From: an uncultured Bacteroidales bacterium
GTDB lineage: Bacteria; Bacteroidota; Bacteroidia; Bacteroidales; P3
Length of the DNA stretch: 58,915 nucleotides
Assembly (NCBI GenBank): GCA_900317125.1
Contig: ONFR01000014.1
Location: 1-58,915, forward strand
Direction of reading: 5' to 3'
Below the pieces are notes generated by a model. The model was not told the DNA's origin, ran no database searches, and saw only the letters and a list, made by a program, of their open reading frames with translations. Each line of letters starts with the position of its first letter. The stretch's first letter is position 1. Shown here one piece after another: positions 8,324 to 15,674 of the stretch. The position numbers and the translations under genes are program-made.

Positions 8324-8959
8324 ATGAACACCCTTAACCAGAACGCCCTGTTTAAACTGAGCTACGGCCTTTATGTCCTCACTGCCCGCGAAGGCGACAA
8401 GGACAACGGATGCATCATCAATGTGGCTCCGCAACTCACCGACACACCCCTGCAGATGCTCGTGTCCGTCAATAAACAGAACTACACCCACGACATGATT
8501 GTCCGCACAGGACTGTTCAACGTGTCGCTCCTCACCGAACATACACCCATGACCGTCATCCAGCATTTTGGATTCCAGAGCGGGCGCGACGTGAACAAGT
8601 TCGAGAACTGCGAGGTGGAGATGCGCTCCGGCAACGGACTGCTCTATGTGCCGCGCTACACCAACGCCTACATCAGCGGCAAGGTGAACCAAATGGTCGA
8701 CCTGAGCACACACACCCTTTTCATTGCCGAAGTCACCGAGTCGGTGTTGCTCAACAACGACCCCTCCCTCACCTACGAATACTACCACCAGCATATCAAA
8801 CCCAAGCCCGCCGCACAGGCCGCCCCTGCCGGCGACGGCAAGACCCGCTGGGTGTGCCAGACCTGCGGCTACGTGTACGAAGGCGACGAAATGCCCGACG
8901 ACTTCATCTGCCCCTGGTGCAAACACGGCAAAGCCGACTTCATCCGTATGGAGTCATGA
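8324..8959 (+). CDS. hrb: Flavin reductase-rubredoxin fusion (high-molecular-weight rubredoxin)
   Basis: 211 aa. Residues 1-150 are a flavin reductase-like split-barrel domain (FKLSYGLYVLTAREGDKDNGC, MLVSVNKQNYTHD, FNVSLLTEHT, FQSGRDVNKF). A Pro/Ala linker (KPKPAAQAAPAG) leads to a C-terminal rubredoxin with two Cys pairs, [17 protein letters not shown] and CPWCKHG. Known HMW rubredoxins pass NAD(P)H electrons to flavodiiron proteins. Its position immediately after the flavodiiron gene supports that role here. Confidence 0.9.
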   Translation: MNTLNQNALFKLSYGLYVLTAREGDKDNGCIINVAPQLTDTPLQMLVSVNKQNYTHDMIVRTGLFNVSLLTEHTPMTVIQHFGFQSGRDVNKFENCEVEMRSGNGLLYVPRYTNAYISGKVNQMVDLSTHTLFIAEVTESVLLNNDPSLTYEYYHQHIKPKPAAQAAPAGDGKTRWVCQTCGYVYEGDEMPDDFICPWCKHGKADFIRMES

Positions 8960-8999
8960 CCTTTTGAACATTTATTAACCCTTAAAAAACAGCCATATC

Positions 9000-9158
9000 A
9001 TGGAAAAATATGTTTGCAACGTATGCGGTTACGTCTATGACCCCGCAACCGGCGACCCCGACAACGGCATCGCCCCCGGTACCAAATTCGAAGACCTCCC
9101 CGCCGACTGGGTATGCCCCCTCTGCTCGGTAGACAAAACACATTTCGAGAAACAATAA
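9000..9158 (+). CDS. Rubredoxin
   Basis: 52 aa, short enough to be missed by length filters. It starts [15 protein letters not shown] and carries the second pair in [10 protein letters not shown], so all four iron-ligating cysteines (C6, C9, C39, C42) are present, with the GxPGTxFEDLPxDW segment of classical rubredoxins (here [15 protein letters not shown]). A cytoplasmic one-electron carrier, probably serving the flavodiiron protein and/or rubrerythrin nearby. It sits 40 bp after the HMW rubredoxin and 21 bp before ferritin. Confidence 0.95.
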   Translation: MEKYVCNVCGYVYDPATGDPDNGIAPGTKFEDLPADWVCPLCSVDKTHFEKQ

Positions 9159-9179
9159 CCTTTTTAAACATTCAATATC

Positions 9180-9695
9180 ATGCTTAACAAAAAAGTTGCC
9201 GACTTGCTCAACGAGCAAATCAATAAAGAGCTCTACTCCGCTTATCTGTACCTCGACATGAACAACTATTTCCAACAGCGCGGCCTCAACGGCTTCGCCA
9301 ACTGGTACATGATTCAGGCACAGGAAGAGCGCGACCACGCCATGCTTTTCTACCAGTACATGCAGAACAACGACTGCAAAGTAACCCTCGACGCCATCGC
9401 CAAGCCCGACAAAGTCTTCAAGACCGACATGGACGTGCTGAAGGCCGGACTGGAGCACGAAGAGTATGTCACCGCCAGCATCCACACCATCTACGATGCC
9501 GCCTACAAGGTGAAAGACTTCCGCACCATGCAGTTCCTCGACTGGTTTGTCAAGGAGCAGGGTGAAGAGGAAACCAACGCCCGTGACATGATCACCAAGA
9601 TGGAACTCTTCGGCAACGACCCCAAGAGCCTCTACATGCTCAACCAAGAACTGGCCGGCCGTACCTACAGCGCACCCAGCCTGGTGCTCGATTAA
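9180..9695 (+). CDS. Non-haem ferritin
   Basis: 171 aa, normal length for a bacterial ferritin. The four-helix pattern is clear: NEQINKELYSAYLYLDMNNYF, GFANWYMIQAQEERDHAMLFYQYM and FLDWFVKEQGEEETNARDMI, with ferroxidase ligands Glu (NKELYS), the E-E-R-x-H of QEERDH, and Glu/Gln in VKEQGEEE. It stores iron as a ferric mineral and removes Fe(II) that would otherwise drive Fenton chemistry. Co-transcription with oxygen-reducing enzymes fits. Last clear member of the operon. Confidence 0.95.
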   Translation: MLNKKVADLLNEQINKELYSAYLYLDMNNYFQQRGLNGFANWYMIQAQEERDHAMLFYQYMQNNDCKVTLDAIAKPDKVFKTDMDVLKAGLEHEEYVTASIHTIYDAAYKVKDFRTMQFLDWFVKEQGEEETNARDMITKMELFGNDPKSLYMLNQELAGRTYSAPSLVLD

Positions 9696-9756
9696 CCATT
9701 GTATGAGACATTTTCGATAGGGGTGTGTGGCAATCATGCACCCCTATCCTTATCCT

Positions 9757-10263
9757 ATGAAAAACAAATCTCACAAACGCCCAACAGCCGTCTACCGCAC
9801 CACTGTCAGCATCCTCCTCCACATGGTGCTGTACCTTGCCATCATCGCCCTGTTCACAAGCATCATTGTCCTTTCCGACAACCTGGCCGCCAAACTGGTG
9901 TCTGGTGCACTGGCCTTGGTCATGATATTGCCCATCGTCCATACACTTCGGCACACCAAAGACCGCATTGTCGTTACACCAAGCCACCTTTCCCTCACCA
10001 ACATCACAACACGTTCCAAGCATGGGGAATGGAAGACCGTTCAGAAAGCCATCCTCCCTTGGGGCGACATCAAAGACATCTCACCCAACTACGACATCAA
10101 ACTAACCAACCACTTGACCATACAGAAACAAGTGACTGTCACCCTGCGCAGCGGCACGCAATACTTTATCGACTCCGACCTATACGACGTCCTCTTCCTC
10201 GAGCACAAGCTGAAATCCCACTGGCGCCGCTACCGCAACTTGGGGAAAACCAAACAACCTTAA
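9757..10263 (+). CDS. Small membrane protein with bacterial PH-like domain
   Basis: 168 aa from ATG 9757. An upstream GTG at 9727 and ATG at 9736 are also in frame and would add a short unconvincing leader. Two hydrophobic segments at about 18-40 and 44-65 are followed by a soluble region (KDRIVVTPSHLSLTNI, ILPWGDIKDISP, VTVTLRSGTQYFI) with the strand pattern of bacterial PH-like (bPH2/YdbT-type) domains. Function unknown. The gene follows ferritin by about 60 bp without a terminator, so read-through is possible. Confidence 0.6.
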   Translation: MKNKSHKRPTAVYRTTVSILLHMVLYLAIIALFTSIIVLSDNLAAKLVSGALALVMILPIVHTLRHTKDRIVVTPSHLSLTNITTRSKHGEWKTVQKAILPWGDIKDISPNYDIKLTNHLTIQKQVTVTLRSGTQYFIDSDLYDVLFLEHKLKSHWRRYRNLGKTKQP

Positions 10264-10314
10264 TATTCTTTTTTGAACAAGAACAAACAAATAACCCGAC
10301 ATGGCAAAAATAAA

Positions 10315-10355
10315 TGCTACATATCGGGAAAAAGTAGTACCTTTGCACTTACAAA
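10315..10355 (+). promoter_or_regulatory. Promoter/leader, duplicated at 11274-11310
   Basis: CTACATaTCGGGAAAAAG is followed by TAGTAcCTTTGCACTTACAAA. TACCTTTG at 10338-10345 is the -7 element. The same ~38 bp, with two visible mismatches, precedes the toxin-antitoxin pair 960 bp downstream. It places transcription start just upstream of the SDR ATG at 10414 and argues against a longer N-terminus. Confidence 0.7.
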
Positions 10356-10413
10356 CTATCACCCATCCGGCAGGTCCACAACCGCTGAACTGTCGGTAAA
10401 CCAAACAAAAGTC

Positions 10414-11241
10414 ATGTCATCAAGCATCAAAAAACTGCTCAAGAAAGCCAAAGCGCTGCACAAGTATATCAAGTACGACGGGAAGGTCACCAACCTGACC
10501 TTGTCGCAAGTCCAGTATGGCGGGATACTGAAGGGGAAAAGAATCATAGTCACCGGCGGTGGCAGCGGTATCGGCCTTGCCATGGCGCGCAAGTTCATCT
10601 CCGAAGGCGCCAATGTTGTCATCACCGGCCGCAACCGAGAGAAACTGGAGCAGGCAGAGAAAAGCATCAACAACCCGCGACTGAAGACATTGCCATGGGA
10701 TGTCTCCGACATGTCGGTCCTACCTTCAAAAGTACAAGAATCCATATCACTGATGGGGGGACTAGACATCTTCGTCAACAACGCCGCCTTCATCGAACAC
10801 AAACAGACCGGCGAAGCGTTCTACGACAAAACCATGGACACCAACCTGAAGGCGGTATACTTTATCTGCAAAGAGGTGGTAAACCACATGATTGACCACA
10901 ACGGCGACAAAGGAGGAAAAATCATCAACATCTCCTCTCTCAACGGACAAATGAGTTCTACACACCCGTACTTCATCTCCAAATGGGGACTGAACGGACT
11001 GACGAAAGGCTATGCCAAGGAGTATGCTCCCCACAACATCATCGTCAACGCCATCGCTCCAGGCTTTTGTGCCAGCTCCATCAACTACTGCGACGTAAAC
11101 GAGAACGCCTATTGCGGCGTACCCCTGCAGCGCATCATCCTGCCTGAGGACATCGCCGAACTGGCCTGCTTCCTCTGCTCCGATGCTTCCAATGGCATTG
11201 TGGGGCAAATTATCACCGTCGACGGAGGCTTCACCCTATAG
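10414..11241 (+). CDS. Short-chain dehydrogenase/reductase (SDR)
   Basis: 275 aa from ATG 10414. The frame is open upstream to 10273, but that segment contains the promoter. Classical SDR signatures: nucleotide-binding GGGSGIG in IIVTGGGSGIGLAMA (about 45), VNNAAFIEH, catalytic Ser in NISSLNG, and Y-x-x-x-K in YFISKWGLNGL, then NAIAPGF and the C-terminal GQIITVDGGFTL. A charged N-terminal extension of ~35 aa (SSSIKKLLKKAKALHKYIKYDG) precedes the Rossmann fold. Substrate unknown. Similar SDRs often sit in surface-polysaccharide loci, but no such genes are adjacent here. Confidence 0.85.
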   Translation: MSSSIKKLLKKAKALHKYIKYDGKVTNLTLSQVQYGGILKGKRIIVTGGGSGIGLAMARKFISEGANVVITGRNREKLEQAEKSINNPRLKTLPWDVSDMSVLPSKVQESISLMGGLDIFVNNAAFIEHKQTGEAFYDKTMDTNLKAVYFICKEVVNHMIDHNGDKGGKIINISSLNGQMSSTHPYFISKWGLNGLTKGYAKEYAPHNIIVNAIAPGFCASSINYCDVNENAYCGVPLQRIILPEDIAELACFLCSDASNGIVGQIITVDGGFTL

Positions 11242-11273
11242 CGTTATAGCATATTCTGCAAAAAAATAATTCT

Positions 11274-11312
11274 ACATGTCGGGAAAAAGTAGTATCTTTG
11301 CACTTACAAAAA
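11274..11312 (+). promoter_or_regulatory. Promoter/leader of the PIN toxin-antitoxin pair
   Basis: CTACATgTCGGGAAAAAG is followed by TAGTAtCTTTGCACTTACAAA, with -7 TATCTTTG at 11293-11300, 26 bp before the antitoxin ATG. It is nearly identical to the leader at 10315. The conserved block upstream of -7 could be the binding site of an autoregulating antitoxin. Confidence 0.7.
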
Positions 11313-11325
11313 AAACGATAACATT

Positions 11326-11544
11326 ATGATAAACTCAACGCAAATAACGCCTACGCAGATGCATCTACTTAAGCTCTTCTCTTTCGACGGAAGCGAAAGC
11401 CGCGCACTGGAGATTAAGAATGTGCTCATGCGCTATTTCCAGAACCGTTTGGATGAAGAATCCGACCGTCTGTGGGACGAAGGGGTGCTTAATCAAGAAC
11501 GTCTCGACCAACTGCGTTACAAAGACCTTCACGCAAAAGAATGA
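11326..11544 (+). CDS. Putative antitoxin partner of a PIN-domain toxin
   Basis: 72 aa, charged and probably helical (ESRALEIKNVLMRYFQNRLDEESDRLWDEGVLNQERL). I recognise no named domain. The antitoxin call is inferred from size, the position directly before a PIN toxin and the ATGA overlap with it, the usual arrangement for such pairs. The C-terminal half (DRLWDEGVLNQERLDQLRYKDLH) is acidic and could wrap the toxin. Confidence 0.65.
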   Translation: MINSTQITPTQMHLLKLFSFDGSESRALEIKNVLMRYFQNRLDEESDRLWDEGVLNQERLDQLRYKDLHAKE

Positions 11545-11945
11545 GACTCGTCCTCGACACCAACAGCTTGATACAATGCGTATCGCGTCGCAGTCGCTAC
11601 CACGACCTGTGGTTGTCTTTTATTGACGGACGCAATCAATTGTGTGTCACAACTGAGATACTAAATGAATATGTCGAGATACTTCAACGCGAGACTACCG
11701 AAAACTTCGCCTCAATAATGTTAGAAGTTATCCTAAACAATCCCAACACACTTTTTATCAACATCTTCTACAAATTCAACCTAATAACTGCTGACCCCGA
11801 CGACAACAAGTTCATCGATTGTGCTATTGCAGCACAAGCCAAATATATCGTCACCGAAGACCACCATTACGATGCACTTCGAGATCTGGAATTCCCCAAA
11901 GTTGACATCATCGGGCTGGACGAGGCTATGCAAATGATAAGTTAA
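11541..11945 (+). CDS. PIN-domain ribonuclease toxin
   Basis: 134 aa. PIN domains are Mg2+-dependent RNases; in toxin-antitoxin pairs they cleave tRNA, rRNA or mRNA. The N-terminal RLVLDTNSLIQ gives the first catalytic Asp. TTEILNEYVEIL carries the conserved Glu, and TADPDDNKFIDCAIAAQAKYIVTEDHHYDAL carries the later acidic residues, a pattern typical of the COG1569 branch. The start codon overlaps the antitoxin stop (ATGA, 11541-11544). The pair interrupts an otherwise redox-themed region, which suggests acquisition. Confidence 0.88.
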   Translation: MRLVLDTNSLIQCVSRRSRYHDLWLSFIDGRNQLCVTTEILNEYVEILQRETTENFASIMLEVILNNPNTLFINIFYKFNLITADPDDNKFIDCAIAAQAKYIVTEDHHYDALRDLEFPKVDIIGLDEAMQMIS

Positions 11946-11982
11946 TTAACAACCCAATATTAATCCAAAATCAAAGAATACA

Positions 11983-12525
11983 ATGAGTAAAAAATTCATC
12001 TGCCCCGTGTGCGGCTATGTTTATGAAGGCGACACCATGCCCGAGAAGTGCCCCATCTGCGGCAAACAAATGCAGGAAGTGAAAGAGGATATCAAGACCT
12101 GGGCCGCCGAGCATATCGTAGGTGTGGCCAAGGATGCCCCCGAAGACATCAAGGCCGACCTTCGCATGAACTTCGAAGGCGAATGCAAGGAAGTTGGCAT
12201 GTACCTGGCCATGGCCCGCGTGGCTCACCGCGAAGGCTATCCCGAGATTGGTCTCTACTGGGAGAAAGCCGCTTTCGAGGAGGCTGAACACGCCGCCAAG
12301 TTCGCCGAGCTGCTGGGCGAAGTGCTCACCGACAGCACCGCACAGAACCTGAAGATGCGCGTCGACGCAGAGTACGGTGCCACCGCCGGCAAGACCGACC
12401 TCGCCAAACGCGCCAAGGCTCTCAACCTCGATGCCATCCACGACACCGTCCACGAAATGGCCCGCGACGAGGCTCGCCACGGCAAAGCCCTCGAAGGCCT
12501 CCTGAACCGCTATTTCAACAAATAA
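11983..12525 (+). CDS. Rubrerythrin with N-terminal rubredoxin-like domain
   Basis: 180 aa. Rubrerythrins reduce hydrogen peroxide in anaerobes with electrons from rubredoxin. Here the rubredoxin-like Fe(Cys)4 site is N-terminal (C7, C10, C23, C26 in [10 protein letters not shown] and CPICGKQM), the 'reverse' domain order. The diiron four-helix domain follows, with ligands in [30 protein letters not shown] and [12 protein letters not shown]. It is separated from the ferritin operon by the SDR and toxin-antitoxin genes but belongs to the same oxygen-defence theme. It ends at a strong terminator. Confidence 0.93.
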   Translation: MSKKFICPVCGYVYEGDTMPEKCPICGKQMQEVKEDIKTWAAEHIVGVAKDAPEDIKADLRMNFEGECKEVGMYLAMARVAHREGYPEIGLYWEKAAFEEAEHAAKFAELLGEVLTDSTAQNLKMRVDAEYGATAGKTDLAKRAKALNLDAIHDTVHEMARDEARHGKALEGLLNRYFNK

Positions 12526-12540
12526 TCGCGGCCTTCCTAA

Positions 12541-12582
12541 AAACAAAGGCAGGGTATCCTATCGGGTTCCCTGCTTTTGTTT
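12541..12582 (+). terminator. Rho-independent terminator after rubrerythrin
   Basis: Stem GCAGGG (12549-12554) / CCCTGC (12569-12574), extended by AAACAAA and TTTGTTT, followed by a T-rich tail. It ends exactly where the dispersed repeat element begins. Confidence 0.85.
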
Positions 12583-12586
12583 TCAA

Positions 12587-13150
12587 CCCAAATCGGTTAT
12601 TAGGCCGACTTTTCAATCGGGATAACCACACTCTCGATTCACTCTTTACACTTATGGTGGGTTCTATAAATACATTTATCGAAAACCCCTACGGGGTATT
12701 TGTTGTTGTGCGATAATTGTTTGCTATTAAGCGAATAGTCCGACGGACTAATTTAGATATCCGACGGACACTCCGACCCCGCCGCAATGCCCTCCACACT
12801 CCTTCCCTGCCCAGCCTTTGCTCCTTCACTACGCCTCCCCGGTCACACCGCAGTGCCGGGAAGTTTCAGCCGTCGGCACGCCACGACCCACTTGGGTCGT
12901 TCAATCTTGGCTCGATGCTGCCTGCTTCCCGGCTGGTTATCCGTCATCATGTCGAGTAACGATGCTATAACAATACAATAACGATGCAGGATTGAACGGC
13001 CCCTCTCCGTAGCGAGGAGGTATTGTTGCCGCTCCATGGCGCAGGGCGGGTAGGCAGAACAAGGTACGGGGCAGAGTTGATCCTCAGTGCATTGCACGGT
13101 TCGGCAGTTAGACCGTAGGCGTTTTCGGTTTCCTAACGACCGATTGGGGG
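12587..13150. mobile_element. Non-coding MITE-like element, copy 1
   Basis: 564 bp. Ends are CCCAAATCGGTTATTAGG on the left and CCTAACGACCGATTGGGG on the right, an imperfect 18-bp terminal inverted repeat. TCAA flanks both sides (12583-12586, 13151-13154), as a 4-bp target duplication would, with one extra G at the right end. No credible protein is encoded. Inside are small palindromes (ACCCCTACGGGGT, TAGTCCGACGGACTA) and a ~100-bp inverted repeat running from CGTTCAATC (12898) to GATTGAACG (12998). About 110 bp near 12655-12765 are absent from copy 2. The element lies between the rubrerythrin terminator and the gene stopping at 13163. Confidence 0.7.
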
Positions 13151-13162
13151 TCAATCTGATTA

Positions 13163-14122
13163 CTATTTCTTGATATAGGACAAAAAGTCGAGGTCAATAC
13201 TCAATGCCAAAAATGGCTTCAGCAACCACGACTTGGCAGTGACGTCGTCGATAGTCTCGGACTTCAGAATAGAACCCTCGCCATAGCCCGACACCAGCAC
13301 ATTGTATTCGGCGATGTTCACGCCGACGGTGAAATAGAAGAAGTCGACAAAGCGGAACGACGGCCCCACATAGAAGTTCTTGAAGAGGTTGCTGCCGCCG
13401 AAACCGACATAGATGCCCACATCGTAGGCAAAATCCTGGTCGAACTTGCGCAGCTCGGGGGTCTTGAGGTTGGTCTCGCCTATCTTCACCGACTTGATGT
13501 CTTTGTTGAAATACTGCGTCAAATCCCACAGCATGACCGAGGCACCCGTGACGAAGTCGAACTCGATGTTGCCGGCATTGCGGTTGCGCAGCACCTTGTT
13601 GTAGGTGCCGGCCTCTTCGGCGGGCTGCAGACGCACCTCCCAGTTCGGGGTACGGTAAAAGCGCATGGCGATGCCCTGGATGGCGCGCACCTTCTTCTTG
13701 CGGTTGGTGGCCTCGGCCACGCGGGCTTCGGCATCCTTGGCCCGCTGCAACAGGTATTTGTTGGCCTCCTCCTTGCGCACATTCTCCAGCTCGGCCTCGC
13801 GAACCAGCTTGTTCAGCGAGTCGACCAAATGGCGGTAATGGTCGCGGTCGGCCTCGATTTTGTTCTGGTCGACACCCGACTTGGTGAAGATTTCCTTATA
13901 GAACTTCTCCTTCTCGGCCATCAGGGCTTCGCGTTCCTGCACATGGCGGATCATGGCGCTGTCCACCACACGCACCGTCACGGTATCGGTACGGCGCACC
14001 ACCACGGTATCGGTGCGGAGGAGCACCACGGTGTCGCGCAGCCGCACAGTGTCCTGCCCATAGGCGGCACCCGCCGCCATGGCAAGCAGAAATCCTACAA
14101 TAAGACAGTATCTTTTCATCAT
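13163..14122 (-). CDS. Exported protein with coiled coil and C-terminal beta-rich domain
   Basis: 319 aa. Signal peptide (RYCLIVGFLLAMAAGAAYG) then a threonine/valine-rich segment of repeated RTDTV units at about 25-50, a long charged helix predicted to coil at about 58-145 (MAEKEKFYKEI, LENVRKEEANKYLLQRAKDAEARVAEA), and a C-terminal region with alternating hydrophobic strands (FAYDVGIYVGFGGSNLF, YVGPSFRFVDFFYFTVGVNIAEYNVL). The layout suggests a periplasmic/outer-membrane structural protein. I do not recognise the family. It starts 14 bp after hisS and is probably co-transcribed. Confidence 0.7.
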   Translation of the reverse strand: MMKRYCLIVGFLLAMAAGAAYGQDTVRLRDTVVLLRTDTVVVRRTDTVTVRVVDSAMIRHVQEREALMAEKEKFYKEIFTKSGVDQNKIEADRDHYRHLVDSLNKLVREAELENVRKEEANKYLLQRAKDAEARVAEATNRKKKVRAIQGIAMRFYRTPNWEVRLQPAEEAGTYNKVLRNRNAGNIEFDFVTGASVMLWDLTQYFNKDIKSVKIGETNLKTPELRKFDQDFAYDVGIYVGFGGSNLFKNFYVGPSFRFVDFFYFTVGVNIAEYNVLVSGYGEGSILKSETIDDVTAKSWLLKPFLALSIDLDFLSYIKK

Positions 14123-14136
14123 TCAAACAATTAGCA

Positions 14137-15483
14137 TCATGCCTTGAGCAATGCCACCACCTCGTCGAGGGTGAGGGTGCTCTGGGTGCCCGCCGTCATG
14201 TCTTTGACGGTAAGGGTCTGTGCTGCTATCTCGTTCTCGCCCACAAAAATCACAAACGGCACATGGCAGCGGTTGGCGTAGTCCATCTGCTTTCTCATCT
14301 TGGCGTTGTCGGGGTAGATAAGTGTGCTGATGCCGGATGCGCGCAGCTTGGCGGCGCAACTGATGGCATAGGGCAGGCTCTCGGCACCGAAATTGATGAA
14401 CAGGGCGCGTGCCGGCTGTCCCAGATTGGCGGGGAACTTGTCCAGCTCGGTAAGCACATCGTAGATGCGGTCGGCTCCGAACGAGATACCCACACCCGAC
14501 ACATCGGGCATGCCAAAAATGCCCGTCAGGTTGTCGTAGCGGCCACCGCCGCAGATGCTGCCGATGGAGACGTTGTGGGCTTTGACCTCGAAGATGGCAC
14601 CGGTGTAGTAGTTCAGGCCGCGGGCCAGGGTCAAATCCAGCTCAACATGGCATTGCGGCTTCACCTGTTCGATATAGCCAAACAGTTCCTTCAGTTCTTC
14701 GACGCCTTTGGTGCCCACCTCGTTGCCTGCAAAGAGGGTAGCCAGCTGGCTGAGTTTGGCAGCGGCATCGCCCGTAAGGGCAAACACGGGGTCGAGGGCG
14801 GCAATCTGGCTGTCGTCGAGGCCACGCTCACGGAGTTCGGCACGGACATTGTCAAGCCCGATCTTGTCCAGCTTGTCGATAGCCACGGTGATGTCCACCA
14901 ACTTGTCGGGGGCACCGATGTGCTCGGCAATACCTGCCAAGACCTTGCGGTTGTTAATCTTTACGGTCACCTCCACGCCCAGCCGCTGGAAGACGGCATC
15001 AATCATCTGCACCAGCTCAAGCTCGTTGAGCAGCGAGGTGCTGCCAATCATGTCGGCATCGCATTGGTAAAACTCGCGATAACGGCCCTTCTGAGGGCGG
15101 TCGGCACGCCAAACGGGCTGCAACTGGTAGCGGCGGAAGGGGAAGGTAAGCTGGTCGCGGTGCTGGACCACAAAACGGGCAAAGGGCACCGTAAGGTCGT
15201 AGCGCAGGCCGCGTTCACAGATGCGGGGAGCCACCTTATGGTAGTCTTGCGAGAAGTCTACTCCGTCCATGAAGTCGCCTGAATTGAGCACTTTGAAGAG
15301 GAGCTTGTCGCCCTCTTCGCCGTATTTGCCCATCAGGGTGGACAGATTCTCTAGCGAGGGGGTTTCGATGGGTTCGAAAGCGAAGGTTTTGAATACTTCG
15401 CGGATAGTGTCGAATATATAGTTGCGACGGGCCATCTCGGCAGGCAGGAAGTCGCGAGTGCCTTTAGGAATGCTGCATTTCAT
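14137..15483 (-). CDS. hisS: Histidyl-tRNA synthetase
   Basis: 448 aa from the ATG at 15483, chosen because the protein then begins [13 protein letters not shown], the conserved start. An in-frame upstream Met would add 13 unlikely residues. Class II aaRS motifs: motif 1 around [20 protein letters not shown], motif 2 in [14 protein letters not shown] and [30 protein letters not shown], histidine-binding [13 protein letters not shown] and the motif 3 region [14 protein letters not shown]-terminal anticodon-binding domain (ARALFINFG... onward) completes it. It charges tRNA-His in the cytoplasm. Confidence 0.97.
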   Translation of the reverse strand: MKCSIPKGTRDFLPAEMARRNYIFDTIREVFKTFAFEPIETPSLENLSTLMGKYGEEGDKLLFKVLNSGDFMDGVDFSQDYHKVAPRICERGLRYDLTVPFARFVVQHRDQLTFPFRRYQLQPVWRADRPQKGRYREFYQCDADMIGSTSLLNELELVQMIDAVFQRLGVEVTVKINNRKVLAGIAEHIGAPDKLVDITVAIDKLDKIGLDNVRAELRERGLDDSQIAALDPVFALTGDAAAKLSQLATLFAGNEVGTKGVEELKELFGYIEQVKPQCHVELDLTLARGLNYYTGAIFEVKAHNVSIGSICGGGRYDNLTGIFGMPDVSGVGISFGADRIYDVLTELDKFPANLGQPARALFINFGAESLPYAISCAAKLRASGISTLIYPDNAKMRKQMDYANRCHVPFVIFVGENEIAAQTLTVKDMTAGTQSTLTLDEVVALLKA

Positions 15484-15598
15484 TATAGTACGCGTATTTT
15501 TATGAATAATAATTAATAACAATGAGAGTGTGTTTTTATTGTGTCAAAGGGAAAAAATAATCGCTAAAGTCTGCGAAACCTAACGGTGACGGTGCGAG

Positions 15599-15633
15599 AA
15601 AAAAAGGCGGGCGGCGCTATGCGCCGCCCGCCT
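15599..15633 (-). terminator. Terminator of the 2947-aa gene
   Basis: A perfect 13-bp stem, AGGCGGGCGGCGC (15605-15617) / GCGCCGCCCGCCT (15621-15633), with loop TAT. It is flanked on the minus-strand 3' side by U residues (A-run 15599-15604) and lies 40 bp after the stop. Confidence 0.9.
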
Positions 15634-15674
15634 ATCGAGTATGAACCTAAGGAAAGGGTTGTTTCCTTATGAGA

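Noticed and set aside
7187..8926. 579-codon open frame on the minus strand
   Set aside because: It lies antisense to the flavodiiron and flavin-reductase genes, whose motifs are unmistakable. The frame is open because of their codon composition.
10273..10413. N-terminal extension of the SDR protein
   Set aside because: This stretch holds the -7 element and conserved leader, so it is not translated in the main transcript.
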